Both the position numbers and the translations under genes were made by a program. From an uncultured Flavobacteriales bacterium (GTDB lineage Bacteria > Bacteroidota > Bacteroidia > Flavobacteriales_G > Salibacteraceae), in NCBI GenBank assembly GCA_943788775.1, contig CALSRO010000006.1, positions 62,001 through 126,000 on the forward strand: DNA of 64,000 nt, in the 5' to 3' direction. How positions within the stretch are numbered: position 1 is the stretch's first letter; each line of letters opens with the position of its first letter. The notes under the pieces are model-generated. The model did no database searches and was not told the DNA's origin. It was given only the letters and a program-made list of their open reading frames with translations. This document shows, piece by piece, positions 23,819-32,162 of the stretch.

Positions 23819-24175
23819 ATGTATTCATCAGAATTGATTAAAGGAACACTTAAAACACTTGTGCTAAACTTGCTGGCCAAACATGACCGTATGTATGGTT
23901 ATGAAATAACACAACATGTAAAGGAGCGCACAGAGGAAAAGATCCAACTTACGGAAGGTGCGTTGTATCCGCTTTTGCATCGACTTGAAGCAGATGGACT
24001 TTTAACCACGGAAAAAGTCAGTATTGGAAAACGAGTCCGTAAGTATTATAAACTAACAAAAACGGGAAAGCAGGCTGCCACAACTCTGAGCGATGAGTTT
24101 AGACAGTTCTCTAAAACCATGAATAAACTGCTTGACACCTTTCAATCTAAACCACAACTACAATGGCTGAATTAA
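23819..24175 (+). CDS. PadR-family transcriptional regulator
   Basis: The 118-residue protein is a short (subfamily 2) PadR winged-helix regulator: MYSSELIKGTLKTLVLNLLA, MYGYEITQHVKERTEEKIQL, LTEGALYPLLHRLEADGLL as the recognition helix, and RVRKYYKLTKTGKQAA as the wing. An in-frame start at 23789 is rejected because it lies within the operator and the family begins at MYSSEL. The gene overlaps the downstream fusion gene by 13 bases. PadR/HAAS pairs usually have the regulator controlling and sensing its membrane partner, and the perfect dyad upstream supports autoregulation of both genes. Confidence 0.93.
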   Translation: MYSSELIKGTLKTLVLNLLAKHDRMYGYEITQHVKERTEEKIQLTEGALYPLLHRLEADGLLTTEKVSIGKRVRKYYKLTKTGKQAATTLSDEFRQFSKTMNKLLDTFQSKPQLQWLN

Positions 24176-25437
24176 ACGAACAACAAATCGACTTAATTAG
24201 TGCCTATATCCGTCAGCATGGAGTGGCGCAAGACGAGTTACACGATGATATATTGGATCATGTATGCACATCCATTGAGCATCTGATGGATGGTGGAGAC
24301 TCTTTTGAAAAAGCCTTTGAGAAAACGATAAAGCTCTTCGGACCTGGGGGCTTAAAACAGGTTCAACAACAAACATTTGAATTATTAACCGAAATGAATG
24401 AAACCATGAAAAAAGTAGCATTTGCTTTCGGACTGACTAGCGCAATTCTTCTCTTGGCGGGGACGAGTTTTAAACTGATGCATTGGCCTGGGGCTGGTGT
24501 GATGGTGGTAATTGGCAGTGCCCTATTGGTGCTGGCTTATTTACCCATGTTGCTTTGGCATAAACTCAAAGAATCACCTCGAAATGAAACCCTGATGCAT
24601 ATCTCAGGATTTCTGGGGCTTACCTCAACGGCCATCGGTGTGTTATTTAAAATTATGCATTGGCCAGGCGCCAGTGTAACCCTGATTACTGGTATGGCCG
24701 TTCTGGGATTAATCTATATGCCAATTTACTTTTATAAAAAGTATAAGGTATCTTCAAATAAACCCGTAACGCTCAGCACATCTTTAGTGGCTGGAACATG
24801 CCTAATTCTCGTTGTAGCATTGATTAATGTAAAATCAAGTTCCGATATGAATCGTGGTTTGTCTTTGATTTCTGATCAATTGGCAGAAACAAACAAAGGT
24901 TTTGATGAGCTAAATGTTTTATATGATAGGCTAGGTGATGATCAACAGGCTATGCAAATTCGATCGCGTGCTGATGAGTTAGTGCAAGCAATCGAAGATT
25001 TGAAAACTCACCTAATCGCTCAATCTGAGGGCATTACAGAGGAGCAAGCATCTAATATTGAAATGCGATATGTCAATAGTCGTTGGATTTATGATATTCC
25101 GACTCACATCATGTTTGCAGAGGATGAGAATACGCTTCCCTACAGCATTTATGCAGTCGAGGATAAAATTCGAGATTTTAAAGAATACGTTGTTGATGTC
25201 TATCAACCAGATATGCAAGGGACAATTGACAGTATGTTTCCGATAAAGCTCGACTCTGGATATGAAATTGATGGTAAGAAAACCGATTGGGCCAAATACC
25301 ATTATTACCATGTTCCATTGATCGGAGTGGTATCTGAGCTCTCTAATATCCAAGTCACCATCCGCAATTCAGAAATGCAAGCATTGATATATATGATTAG
25401 TCAGTCCGATGCTTCCGATCCGCCAAGCGGGAGCTGA
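24163..25437 (+). CDS. PadR-linked membrane protein fusing GldL-like hairpins to a GldM-like periplasmic domain
   Basis: The 424-residue protein has an N-terminal helical domain (about 1-75) like the HAAS domain usual beside PadR regulators (ELHDDILDHVCTSIEH, SFEKAFEKTIKLFG). Two similar transmembrane hairpins follow: helix ~84-103, FKLMHWPGA (103-111), helix ~112-132; then helix ~145-162, FKIMHWPGA (162-170), helix ~171-191. FKI-HWPGA is the loop signature between the two helices of GldL. A fifth helix (~204-223) leads to a 190-residue extracytoplasmic region resembling the first domain of GldM: ISDQLAETNKGFDELN, ADELVQAIEDLKTHLI, SIYAVEDKIRDFKEYVVD and KTDWAKYHYYHVPLIG-VSELSNIQ. GldL and GldM form the proton-driven motor of type IX secretion. 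Here they appear on one chain under PadR control. The homology is by eye and the function is unknown. Confidence 0.75.
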   Translation: MAELNEQQIDLISAYIRQHGVAQDELHDDILDHVCTSIEHLMDGGDSFEKAFEKTIKLFGPGGLKQVQQQTFELLTEMNETMKKVAFAFGLTSAILLLAGTSFKLMHWPGAGVMVVIGSALLVLAYLPMLLWHKLKESPRNETLMHISGFLGLTSTAIGVLFKIMHWPGASVTLITGMAVLGLIYMPIYFYKKYKVSSNKPVTLSTSLVAGTCLILVVALINVKSSSDMNRGLSLISDQLAETNKGFDELNVLYDRLGDDQQAMQIRSRADELVQAIEDLKTHLIAQSEGITEEQASNIEMRYVNSRWIYDIPTHIMFAEDENTLPYSIYAVEDKIRDFKEYVVDVYQPDMQGTIDSMFPIKLDSGYEIDGKKTDWAKYHYYHVPLIGVVSELSNIQVTIRNSEMQALIYMISQSDASDPPSGS

Positions 25438-25439
25438 GG

Positions 25440-25478
25440 CCCTGTGGTCGTGCATGGCATGACCTCACAGGCATTTTC
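25440..25478 (+). terminator. Stem-loop directly after the fusion gene
   Basis: CCTGTG-GTCGTGC (25441-25453) pairs with GCATGAC-CT-CACAGG (25457-25471) through a three-base loop, with one G-T pair and a two-base bulge, followed by CATTTTCTT. It begins three bases after the stop codon. It may be a weak terminator or a 3'-end-stabilising structure. Confidence 0.5.
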
Positions 25479-25518
25479 TTCACTAGTAGTGGAGTAGACC
25501 GAGCTGTTTAGTTAGGTA

Positions 25519-25556
25519 AAGGCCTGAGTCTGATAATGGACTTGGGCCTTTTTTTG
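25519..25556 (+). terminator. Strong intrinsic terminator of the padR operon
   Basis: AAGGCC-TG-AGTC pairs with GACT-TG-GGCCTT around an eight-base loop, a 10-bp stem with a symmetric internal loop, and is followed by a run of T (25549-25555). Confidence 0.85.
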
Positions 25557-25739
25557 TGTATCACAACGTTCCTATATAGGGTTGGAGTCGTCTACTTGAT
25601 TGTGTGTAGTATTTTACTCTCCAATCGCAGTCATTTTAACCATGCATCCATCAAGGCCACAAGATTTATACTTACCTAGCAGAACCCAATGCGTTAGGTA
25701 TATGAAGTACACTTGTTTCTTTCGTTGAATGATTTCTTA

Positions 25740-27749
25740 TTACTGCTTCTCGGTGATTTTCTCCTTCAGGGCAAAGTATTCGTCCCTGAGTTGAGCTGCG
25801 AGCATGAAATCTAATTCTTTAGCTGCTTTTTCCATTTGCTTTTTGGTTCGTGCAGCTGCCTTTTCGAGCTGTTCTGCGGTCATATACTTAACCACAGGAT
25901 CAGCGGCTACTCCAAGGCTCATTTCTTCGTCCTTGGTCTTATATCGATCTCCTTTGACGTATCTTAAATTGCTGTCAATTGCTTTATGAATTGCGGTTGG
26001 TGTTATCCCATGTTCCTCATTGTATGCAATCTGCTTGGCACGCCTCCTGTTGGTTTCATCCATCGTTTTGCGCATACTGTCCGTTATTTTATCGGCATAC
26101 AAAATGGCAATTCCATTAATGTGCCTAGCTGCCCGGCCAATGGTTTGAGTCAACGAACGATTGCTGCGTAAAAAGCCCTCTTTGTCCGCATCGAGTATAG
26201 CCACTAAGGAAACCTCTGGAAGGTCTAATCCTTCTCTTAATAAGTTTATACCCACCAAAACATCAATGTCACCAATCCTCAGTTCTCTCAGTATTGCGAC
26301 ACGTTCCAAGGTATCCACATCGCTATGAATGTATCGACACTTGATGTTCAAATCGGCTAAGTACTTTGAGAGCTCTTCGGCCATTCTTTTAGTCAAAGTC
26401 GTAACCAGAATTCGCTCGTTTTTCTCTATTCGGATTCTAATTTCTTCCAACAAATCATCGACCTGATTGGTCGTAGGCTTTACAATGATTTCTGGATCGA
26501 TCAAACCTGTTGGTCGAATGAGCTGCTCGGCCAATATACCTTCAGACTTGCGTAACTCGTAATCCGCAGGTGTTGCGCTAACGTATATCACTTGGTTTTG
26601 AAGACCTTCAAATTCTTCAAATTTTAATGGCCGATTATCCATAGCCGCTGGTAACCTAAACCCGTATTCTACCAAGTTTTCTTTTCGACTTCGATCACCA
26701 CCATACATTGCACTGATCTGAGAAACAGTCACGTGACTTTCATCAATCATCATCAGGTAATCATCAGGAAAGTAGTCTAATAGGCAAAAGGGGCGACTCC
26801 CTGGAAGTCTTCCATCGAAATAGCGGCTATAGTTCTCAATTCCTGTGCAATAGCCTAATTCTCTCATCATTTCCAGGTCATAGTTTACACGATCTTCCAG
26901 TCGTTTTGCTTCCAACGGTTGTCCACCATCTACGAATTGTTGCAAGCGTTCCTGAAGGTCACTTTGAATCTGAATTTGAGATTCTTTCATGCGATCTTTT
27001 GTAGTGACAAAAATGTTCGCGGGGAAAATCCGAACCTCATGAAGCCTCTCAATTTTGGAATTATTGATGGGGTCAATGGTCTCAATTTCTTCTATTTCGT
27101 CTCCGAAAAAATGAAATCTCAACGCGATGTCATCGTAAGCGAGATAGACATCAACAATATCTCCTTTCACTCTGAAGTTGCCTCTGCCAAAATCTGCTGT
27201 GGTTCTGGAATAAAGTGAATCCACTAATTTATGAAGTAGCTTGTTTCTACCAAAATTCTCACCGACCTTAACCTGAATGATATTCTCGTAAAAATCACCG
27301 GGGTTTCCCATACCGTAGATACAGGAAACGGAACTAACTACGATAACATCTCTGCGTCCGCTCAATAGGGCAGAGGTAGTGCTCAATCTGAGCTTTTCAA
27401 TTTCCTGATTTATACTTAGATCTTTCTCGATGTACACATCTGAAGTTGGTATGTATGCTTCTGGCTGGTAATAGTCATAGTAGCTGACGAAATACTCAAC
27501 CCGATTTTCTGGAAAAAACTGTTTGAACTCACTGTATAGCTGAGCCGCTAGTGTTTTGTTGTGACTTAAGATCAGCGTTGGTCGTTGCGTGTTTTGGATG
27601 ACATTGGCCATTGTAAACGTTTTGCCGGAACCAGTAACTCCAAGAAGTGTCTGGTACTTTTCACCGCTGTTTACTCCTTCAGTCAGTTGTTTGATTGCAG
27701 TGGGCTGATCACCTGTCGGACTAAACTCCGCCTTTAATTTGAAATCCAA
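25740..27749 (-). CDS. uvrB: Excinuclease ABC subunit B
   Basis: The 669-residue UvrB is the damage-verifying helicase of nucleotide excision repair. It has Walker A GVTGSGKT (37-44), the YYDYYQPEAYIPTSDVYIEKD beta-hairpin that clamps DNA, the MMIDESHVT motif II, helicase motifs ATPADYELRKSEG, QTIGRAARHINGIA and a C-terminal UVR motif (AAKELDFMLAAQLRDEYFAL) that contacts UvrC. The start is TTG at 27749; no ATG fits, and residues MDFKLKAEFSPTGDQP align with the conserved UvrB N-terminus. A TAGTTTTG box lies upstream at 27784-27777. uvrA is only about 1.5 kb downstream in the direction of decreasing coordinates' opposite side (29292-32162), separated by one small gene and a C-S lyase family gene. 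Confidence 0.97.
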   Translation of the reverse strand: MDFKLKAEFSPTGDQPTAIKQLTEGVNSGEKYQTLLGVTGSGKTFTMANVIQNTQRPTLILSHNKTLAAQLYSEFKQFFPENRVEYFVSYYDYYQPEAYIPTSDVYIEKDLSINQEIEKLRLSTTSALLSGRRDVIVVSSVSCIYGMGNPGDFYENIIQVKVGENFGRNKLLHKLVDSLYSRTTADFGRGNFRVKGDIVDVYLAYDDIALRFHFFGDEIEEIETIDPINNSKIERLHEVRIFPANIFVTTKDRMKESQIQIQSDLQERLQQFVDGGQPLEAKRLEDRVNYDLEMMRELGYCTGIENYSRYFDGRLPGSRPFCLLDYFPDDYLMMIDESHVTVSQISAMYGGDRSRKENLVEYGFRLPAAMDNRPLKFEEFEGLQNQVIYVSATPADYELRKSEGILAEQLIRPTGLIDPEIIVKPTTNQVDDLLEEIRIRIEKNERILVTTLTKRMAEELSKYLADLNIKCRYIHSDVDTLERVAILRELRIGDIDVLVGINLLREGLDLPEVSLVAILDADKEGFLRSNRSLTQTIGRAARHINGIAILYADKITDSMRKTMDETNRRRAKQIAYNEEHGITPTAIHKAIDSNLRYVKGDRYKTKDEEMSLGVAADPVVKYMTAEQLEKAAARTKKQMEKAAKELDFMLAAQLRDEYFALKEKITEKQ

Positions 27750-27776
27750 GATCTAATTATTTAAATGCCAATTGAA

Positions 27777-27784
27777 CAAAACTA
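27777..27784 (-). promoter_or_regulatory. -7 box (TAGTTTTG) for uvrB
   Basis: TAGTTTTG on the minus strand is an exact TAnnTTTG match and ends 27 bases before the TTG start codon. No convincing -33 element is visible. Confidence 0.45.
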
Positions 27785-27836
27785 TCAATGAGAACATTAT
27801 TACGTTCTATTGGTTTCATTTTATCAATTTTGTATC

Positions 27837-27998
27837 ATGTTTCTAAAACGACTTCTCACTTATTTGAATCCCACAACCTTATTCCAAAAAGGGGATAAAA
27901 ACATTAATCTGAGGATGATGCACGGGATCAACCGTATCAGCATATTTATGTTTTTGTTTTGTGCAGCGGTGCTGATTTATCGCTACTTCATTCGATAA
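27837..27998 (+). CDS. Small membrane protein, DUF6728-like
   Basis: ATG at 27837 gives a 53-residue protein (the frame opens at 27810 but the core begins at MFLKRLLTYL). The segment INLRMMHGINRISIFMFLF, one transmembrane helix and a final RYFIR match my recollection of the small Bacteroidota family DUF6728, in which the NLRMMHGIN motif is nearly invariant. Such genes are short and easily missed. It is divergent from uvrB and converges on the gene at 28002 with a three-base gap. Function is unknown. Confidence 0.72.
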   Translation: MFLKRLLTYLNPTTLFQKGDKNINLRMMHGINRISIFMFLFCAAVLIYRYFIR

Positions 27999-28001
27999 AA
28001 C

Positions 28002-29261
28002 TTACACGGCTGCTAAGGCATCCTCACAGTCTCGGATCAAGTCCTCATAATGTTCAACTCCAATGGATAAACGAACCAAGCTATCTGTAATTCCATACAG
28101 GACTTTATCTTCTGGAATAACATCTGAATGAGTCATCGTTGAAGGATGTTCGGCCAAACTCTCGGTACTACCTAAGCTTACAGCCAACTTGATCAACTTT
28201 AGCGCATTTAAAAACCTGAAAGACTCCTTTTCGCCCCCTATGATTTCGAATGAAATCATAGCACCTGGACTGCTCAGTTGTCTTTTGAAAATGGCATAAT
28301 TCGCAGGATCTTCCTTTTCGGTTAGAAATCCTAAATAATGAACCTTACCAACTTTTGGGTGACTTTGCAGAAACTCTGCCACTTTTTGGGCGTTTTTAGC
28401 CTGTTCGGTCATCCGGATTTTTAGTGTTTCCAAACTTCTCATTAACAACCAACCAGTCCATGGACCTGCCATGTTTCCAAGGAATGTTCTCAATGTTTTT
28501 ACTCGCTTGATAACTTCAAAATTTCCTAATACAGCTCCAGCAATAACATCACTATGCCCTCCAATATATTTTGTGGCTGAATATAAAACAAGGTCTGCCC
28601 CATGCTTAAGTGGATGCTGCCAAAGTGGGCCCATGTAGGTGTTGTCAACAGCTAAATAGACTCGATCTTCATCGGTAGAAAGCCGGTCTGCTACTTTGCG
28701 GCAAGCTTCAATGTCTACCAATTGATTCGTAGGGTTTGCTGGTGTTTCGATGTAGATCATCTTCAATTTGTCAGCGATACCGTGTGCCTTTATGATTTCA
28801 TCAATTTTCTCCTCTGGTTCGTGCGCATGAAATGCAACGGCATGAATTCCAAATCTCGAAAGCACATTTTTTACAAAATGATAGGTGCCACCGTATGTTG
28901 GATTACTATACAATATGTAGTCACCGGGGTTAAGGAATTCCATCATCACTGTACTAATGGCAGACATTCCGCTTTCAAATACCGCACAATCATCCGCTTC
29001 ATCCCAGAGGCATAAGCGATTCTCTAGAATTTCGAGATCGGGGTTATTTAATCGACTATAGATCAGACCCATTTCCTCTGAGGGACCTTTTTCTCGCAGT
29101 CCGTAAGCGATTTCAAAGAAGCCTTTTCCTTCTTCTGCGTTTTCAAAAACGAATGTTGATGTTTGGAAAATGGGGCATTTAATGGCTCCTTCGCTTAACT
29201 CAGGCTTGTAGCCATGAGACATCATTAGACTTTCGGGGTGTTTGAATTTTGGATCGCTCAT
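28002..29261 (-). CDS. Cystathionine gamma-synthase family PLP enzyme
   Basis: The 419-residue protein (ATG 29261) is a Cys/Met-metabolism PLP enzyme. The PLP lysine lies in LVLYSATKYIGGHSDVIAG; IYSRLNNPDLEILENRL, AVFESGMSAISTVMMEFL and IYIETPANPTNQLVDIEACR are also diagnostic, with SLGSTESLAEHPSTMTHSD near the end binding the substrate carboxylate. The family includes cystathionine gamma-synthase, cystathionine gamma-lyase, methionine gamma-lyase and O-acetylhomoserine sulfhydrylase; which reaction applies is not decidable here. It is longer than the usual 380-400 residues through an insertion near residues 35-55 (ENAEEGKGFFEIAYGLREKG), typical of one CGS subclade. It follows uvrA by 30 bases. 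Confidence 0.9.
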   Translation of the reverse strand: MSDPKFKHPESLMMSHGYKPELSEGAIKCPIFQTSTFVFENAEEGKGFFEIAYGLREKGPSEEMGLIYSRLNNPDLEILENRLCLWDEADDCAVFESGMSAISTVMMEFLNPGDYILYSNPTYGGTYHFVKNVLSRFGIHAVAFHAHEPEEKIDEIIKAHGIADKLKMIYIETPANPTNQLVDIEACRKVADRLSTDEDRVYLAVDNTYMGPLWQHPLKHGADLVLYSATKYIGGHSDVIAGAVLGNFEVIKRVKTLRTFLGNMAGPWTGWLLMRSLETLKIRMTEQAKNAQKVAEFLQSHPKVGKVHYLGFLTEKEDPANYAIFKRQLSSPGAMISFEIIGGEKESFRFLNALKLIKLAVSLGSTESLAEHPSTMTHSDVIPEDKVLYGITDSLVRLSIGVEHYEDLIRDCEDALAAV

Positions 29262-29291
29262 AATACTGATTTTACATGCAGAAAGGTGCAA

Positions 29292-32162
29292 TTAATTGAT
29301 TGAATGCTGTTGGACCATTTCATTTTTTAGAAAGCGGCCTGTATGGCTATCATTGATTTCGATAATTTCCGTGGGTGTGCCTTGCGCCACAACTTGACCT
29401 CCATTTCGACCTCCTTCAGGTCCAATGTCTATAATGTGATCGGCCACTTTAACAATGTCAAGATTGTGCTCTATAACTAAAACCGTGTTTCCTTGATCGA
29501 CAAGTTTATTCAGTACCACCAAGAGCATTCGAATGTCCTCAAAGTGCAAACCAGTGGTTGGTTCGTCTAGAATATAGAATGTATTTCCTGTGCTTTTTCT
29601 CGCTAATTCAGTGGCAAGTTTTACTCGTTGTGCCTCACCACCGCTCAATGTTGTGGATGACTGACCAAGTCTTACATAGCCTAAACCCACTTCCTGAAGC
29701 GATTTAATTTTATGATTAATGCTCGGAATGTTTTCAAAAAATACAACAGCTTCATTTACGGTCATGTCTAAGACATCACTGATAGATTTACCCTTGAACC
29801 TAATATCCAATGTTTCTCTATTATACCTTCTACCTTGACAGGTTTCACACTCGACATAAACATCGGGTAAGAAGTTCATTTCTATGGTTTTGATTCCTGC
29901 TCCTTGGCACGTTTCGCATCGTCCGCCTTTTACATTAAACGAGAATCTACCTGGTTTATATCCACGAATTTTAGCCTCCGGGAGTTCGGTAAATAGTTGT
30001 CTGATATCTGTGAAAATATTAGCATATGTGGCTGGATTAGAGCGAGGTGTCCGACCAATGGGTGATTGATCAATTTCAATAACCTTATCCAGATGTTTAA
30101 GTCCATCTATTGAATCGTATGGTAAAGGTTTTTTTGATGCGCCATTCAGTTTAGTAGTTAGAATAGGGAAGAGGGTTCCATTGATTAAACTTGATTTACC
30201 ACTGCCTGAAACTCCGGTTACACATATGAATTTTCCTAGAGGAAATGAAACGTCAATGGACTTTAAATTGTGACCTGAAGCACCTTTTAGCGTGATTGAT
30301 TTCCCTGTGCCTTTCCTTAGTTTCTTTGGAATTTCAATTTCGACTTTGCCATTCAAATATGAAGCAGTAAGAGAAGTGCCTCTTTTCATTTCTTCTGGAG
30401 TGCCTGCATCCATGATTTCACCTCCGTTAACTCCAGCAAACGGTCCGATGTCGATGAGGTAGTCCGCTTCCATCATCATATCCTTGTCGTGTTCGACCAC
30501 AAGCACACTATTTCCAATATCTCGCAGACTTTTTAGAGAATCAATTAATCGATGATTGTCACGTTGATGCAATCCAATACTAGGTTCATCAAGTATGTAT
30601 AAGACTCCGGTGAGTCGTGAGCCAATTTGTGTGGCAAGTCTTATTCGCTGAGCTTCACCACCACTGAGTGTTCTCGAAGACCTATTTAATGTCAAATATT
30701 CAATGCCTACATCCAAAAGGAAGTCAACACGATTTCGAATTTCCTTCAAAACTTCAACTGCGATAGTGTTTTGTCTTTCACTAATGCGTTCTTCAATATT
30801 TCTCAGCCAATGATCGATCTCACTGATCTCCATAGATGCAATCTCAGAAATATTTTTTCCGTCAAATTTGAAATAGATTGACTCTTTTTTCAAACGCTTT
30901 CCATCACATTCTGGGCACGTAACTTTATTCATGAACGCACCGGCCCAGCGCTGATAGTTTTGCGAATTCCCCTCATCAAACTGTTCCTTTAATATGTTAG
31001 AAACCCCATCAAATTTTAGATTGATGGATTGCGAGATGCCAAGTGCATCGCTCTTGATTTCGAACTGCTCGTTGGTGCCATAAAGTATAACCTGAATCAC
31101 CTCTTCTGGAATCTCTTCTAATGGGGTAGTCAGTTTGAAGCCATATTTCTCTCCGAGTAGTTCAATCTGCTTGAAAATCCAATTCTTTTTGTATTCACCC
31201 AATGGTGCCACCCCACCTTTTTTAATACTCAACTTAGGGTCAGGAATGATTTTTTTTTCGTCTACTTCTCTGACTTCTCCTAGTCCATTACATTTTTTAC
31301 AAGCACCATACGGAGAGTTAAAGGAAAAGAGATTTGGAGCAGGTTCATCATATGAAACTCCGCTGGTTGGACACATTAATGAACGACTAAAAAACCTAAC
31401 CGTTTTTTCATCGTTTTCGAGCAACATCAGCTGTCCTTTACCTTCCTTCAAGGCTGTAAGTATCGACTGTTTTAGTCTTTTTTCGTTTGCATTTTCAACA
31501 GTCAATCGATCAACGATTAACTCAATATCATGCGTCTTATATCGATCAAGCTGCATTCTATGCTTGATCTTCTCCATTTCACCATCCACTCGAACACGCA
31601 AGAAACCTTTGCGGGCTACTTGTTCAAATAGCTCCCGATAATGTCCTTTGCGGCCCTTGACCATTGGAGAAAGCAGCGTGATTTCTTGACCAAAGTATTT
31701 CTCATTGATTAAGTCGATGATTTGCTTATCACTGTAGCGAACCATCTTTTCACCTGTTACATAGCTGTATGCCTCAGAAGCTCGCGCGTACAAGAGCCTG
31801 AGAAAGTCATAGATTTCAGTAATAGTTCCTACTGTGGAGCGTGGATTTTTATTGACCGTTTTTTGTTCAATCGAAATAACGGGACTTAACCCGTTGATTT
31901 TGTCCACATCTGGTCGTTCGAGTCCTCCAATAAATTGTCTTGCGTAGGAAGAAAATGTTTCAATGTACCTTCTTTGACCTTCCGCATATATTGTGTCAAA
32001 TGCTAAAGATGATTTTCCACTACCACTTAACCCTGTAATGACAACCAGCTGGTTTCTAGGGATATTTAGATCAATGTTTTTTAGATTGTGTTCACGTGCT
32101 CCGAGTATTTCAATGTACTCTTTAAACTCACTCTTCTGCTGCTCCTTTTTGGTCTCTTTCAT
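29292..32162 (-). CDS. uvrA: Excinuclease ABC subunit A
   Basis: The 956-residue UvrA is the damage-recognition ATPase of nucleotide excision repair. Both ABC modules are complete: Walker A GLSGSGKS (44-51) and GVSGSGKS, two LSGGEAQR signatures, YILDEPS and YILDEPTTG. Zinc-binding CxxC pairs are visible in the insertion (CKKCNGLG, CPECDGKR) and in CETCQGAG ... CETCQGRR. ATG at 32162 is chosen because MKETKKEQQ leads directly to EYIEILGAREHNLKNI; this start overlaps the upstream lytic transglycosylase gene by 35 bases, so translation is coupled to the end of the polysaccharide operon. Co-transcription with cell-envelope genes is unexpected for uvrA. Confidence 0.97.
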   Translation of the reverse strand: MKETKKEQQKSEFKEYIEILGAREHNLKNIDLNIPRNQLVVITGLSGSGKSSLAFDTIYAEGQRRYIETFSSYARQFIGGLERPDVDKINGLSPVISIEQKTVNKNPRSTVGTITEIYDFLRLLYARASEAYSYVTGEKMVRYSDKQIIDLINEKYFGQEITLLSPMVKGRKGHYRELFEQVARKGFLRVRVDGEMEKIKHRMQLDRYKTHDIELIVDRLTVENANEKRLKQSILTALKEGKGQLMLLENDEKTVRFFSRSLMCPTSGVSYDEPAPNLFSFNSPYGACKKCNGLGEVREVDEKKIIPDPKLSIKKGGVAPLGEYKKNWIFKQIELLGEKYGFKLTTPLEEIPEEVIQVILYGTNEQFEIKSDALGISQSINLKFDGVSNILKEQFDEGNSQNYQRWAGAFMNKVTCPECDGKRLKKESIYFKFDGKNISEIASMEISEIDHWLRNIEERISERQNTIAVEVLKEIRNRVDFLLDVGIEYLTLNRSSRTLSGGEAQRIRLATQIGSRLTGVLYILDEPSIGLHQRDNHRLIDSLKSLRDIGNSVLVVEHDKDMMMEADYLIDIGPFAGVNGGEIMDAGTPEEMKRGTSLTASYLNGKVEIEIPKKLRKGTGKSITLKGASGHNLKSIDVSFPLGKFICVTGVSGSGKSSLINGTLFPILTTKLNGASKKPLPYDSIDGLKHLDKVIEIDQSPIGRTPRSNPATYANIFTDIRQLFTELPEAKIRGYKPGRFSFNVKGGRCETCQGAGIKTIEMNFLPDVYVECETCQGRRYNRETLDIRFKGKSISDVLDMTVNEAVVFFENIPSINHKIKSLQEVGLGYVRLGQSSTTLSGGEAQRVKLATELARKSTGNTFYILDEPTTGLHFEDIRMLLVVLNKLVDQGNTVLVIEHNLDIVKVADHIIDIGPEGGRNGGQVVAQGTPTEIIEINDSHTGRFLKNEMVQQHSIN

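Larger units (their letters stand above)
25438..25739. other. Intergenic region between convergent padR operon and uvrB
   Basis: This 302-base gap holds two stem-loops belonging to the plus-strand operon (25440-25478 and 25519-25556). The remaining ~180 bases, up to the uvrB stop, show only an imperfect dyad around TACCTA...TAGGTA (25673-25700). I see no tRNA or credible small gene. Confidence 0.6.

Noticed and set aside
24163..25437. Canonical gldL or gldM gene of the type IX system
   Set aside because: It has two hairpins and only a first GldM-like domain, carries a PadR-associated N-terminus, and is not in a gldKLMN cluster, so it cannot be the housekeeping motor.
25557..25739. tRNA or small RNA gene in the gap before uvrB
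   Set aside because: No cloverleaf, T-loop or promoter box is visible; only a short imperfect dyad is present.
31135..31641. 168-codon plus-strand frame inside uvrA
   Set aside because: It lies entirely antisense to a conserved part of uvrA, and its Ser/Phe/Leu-rich composition is that of a complementary shadow.
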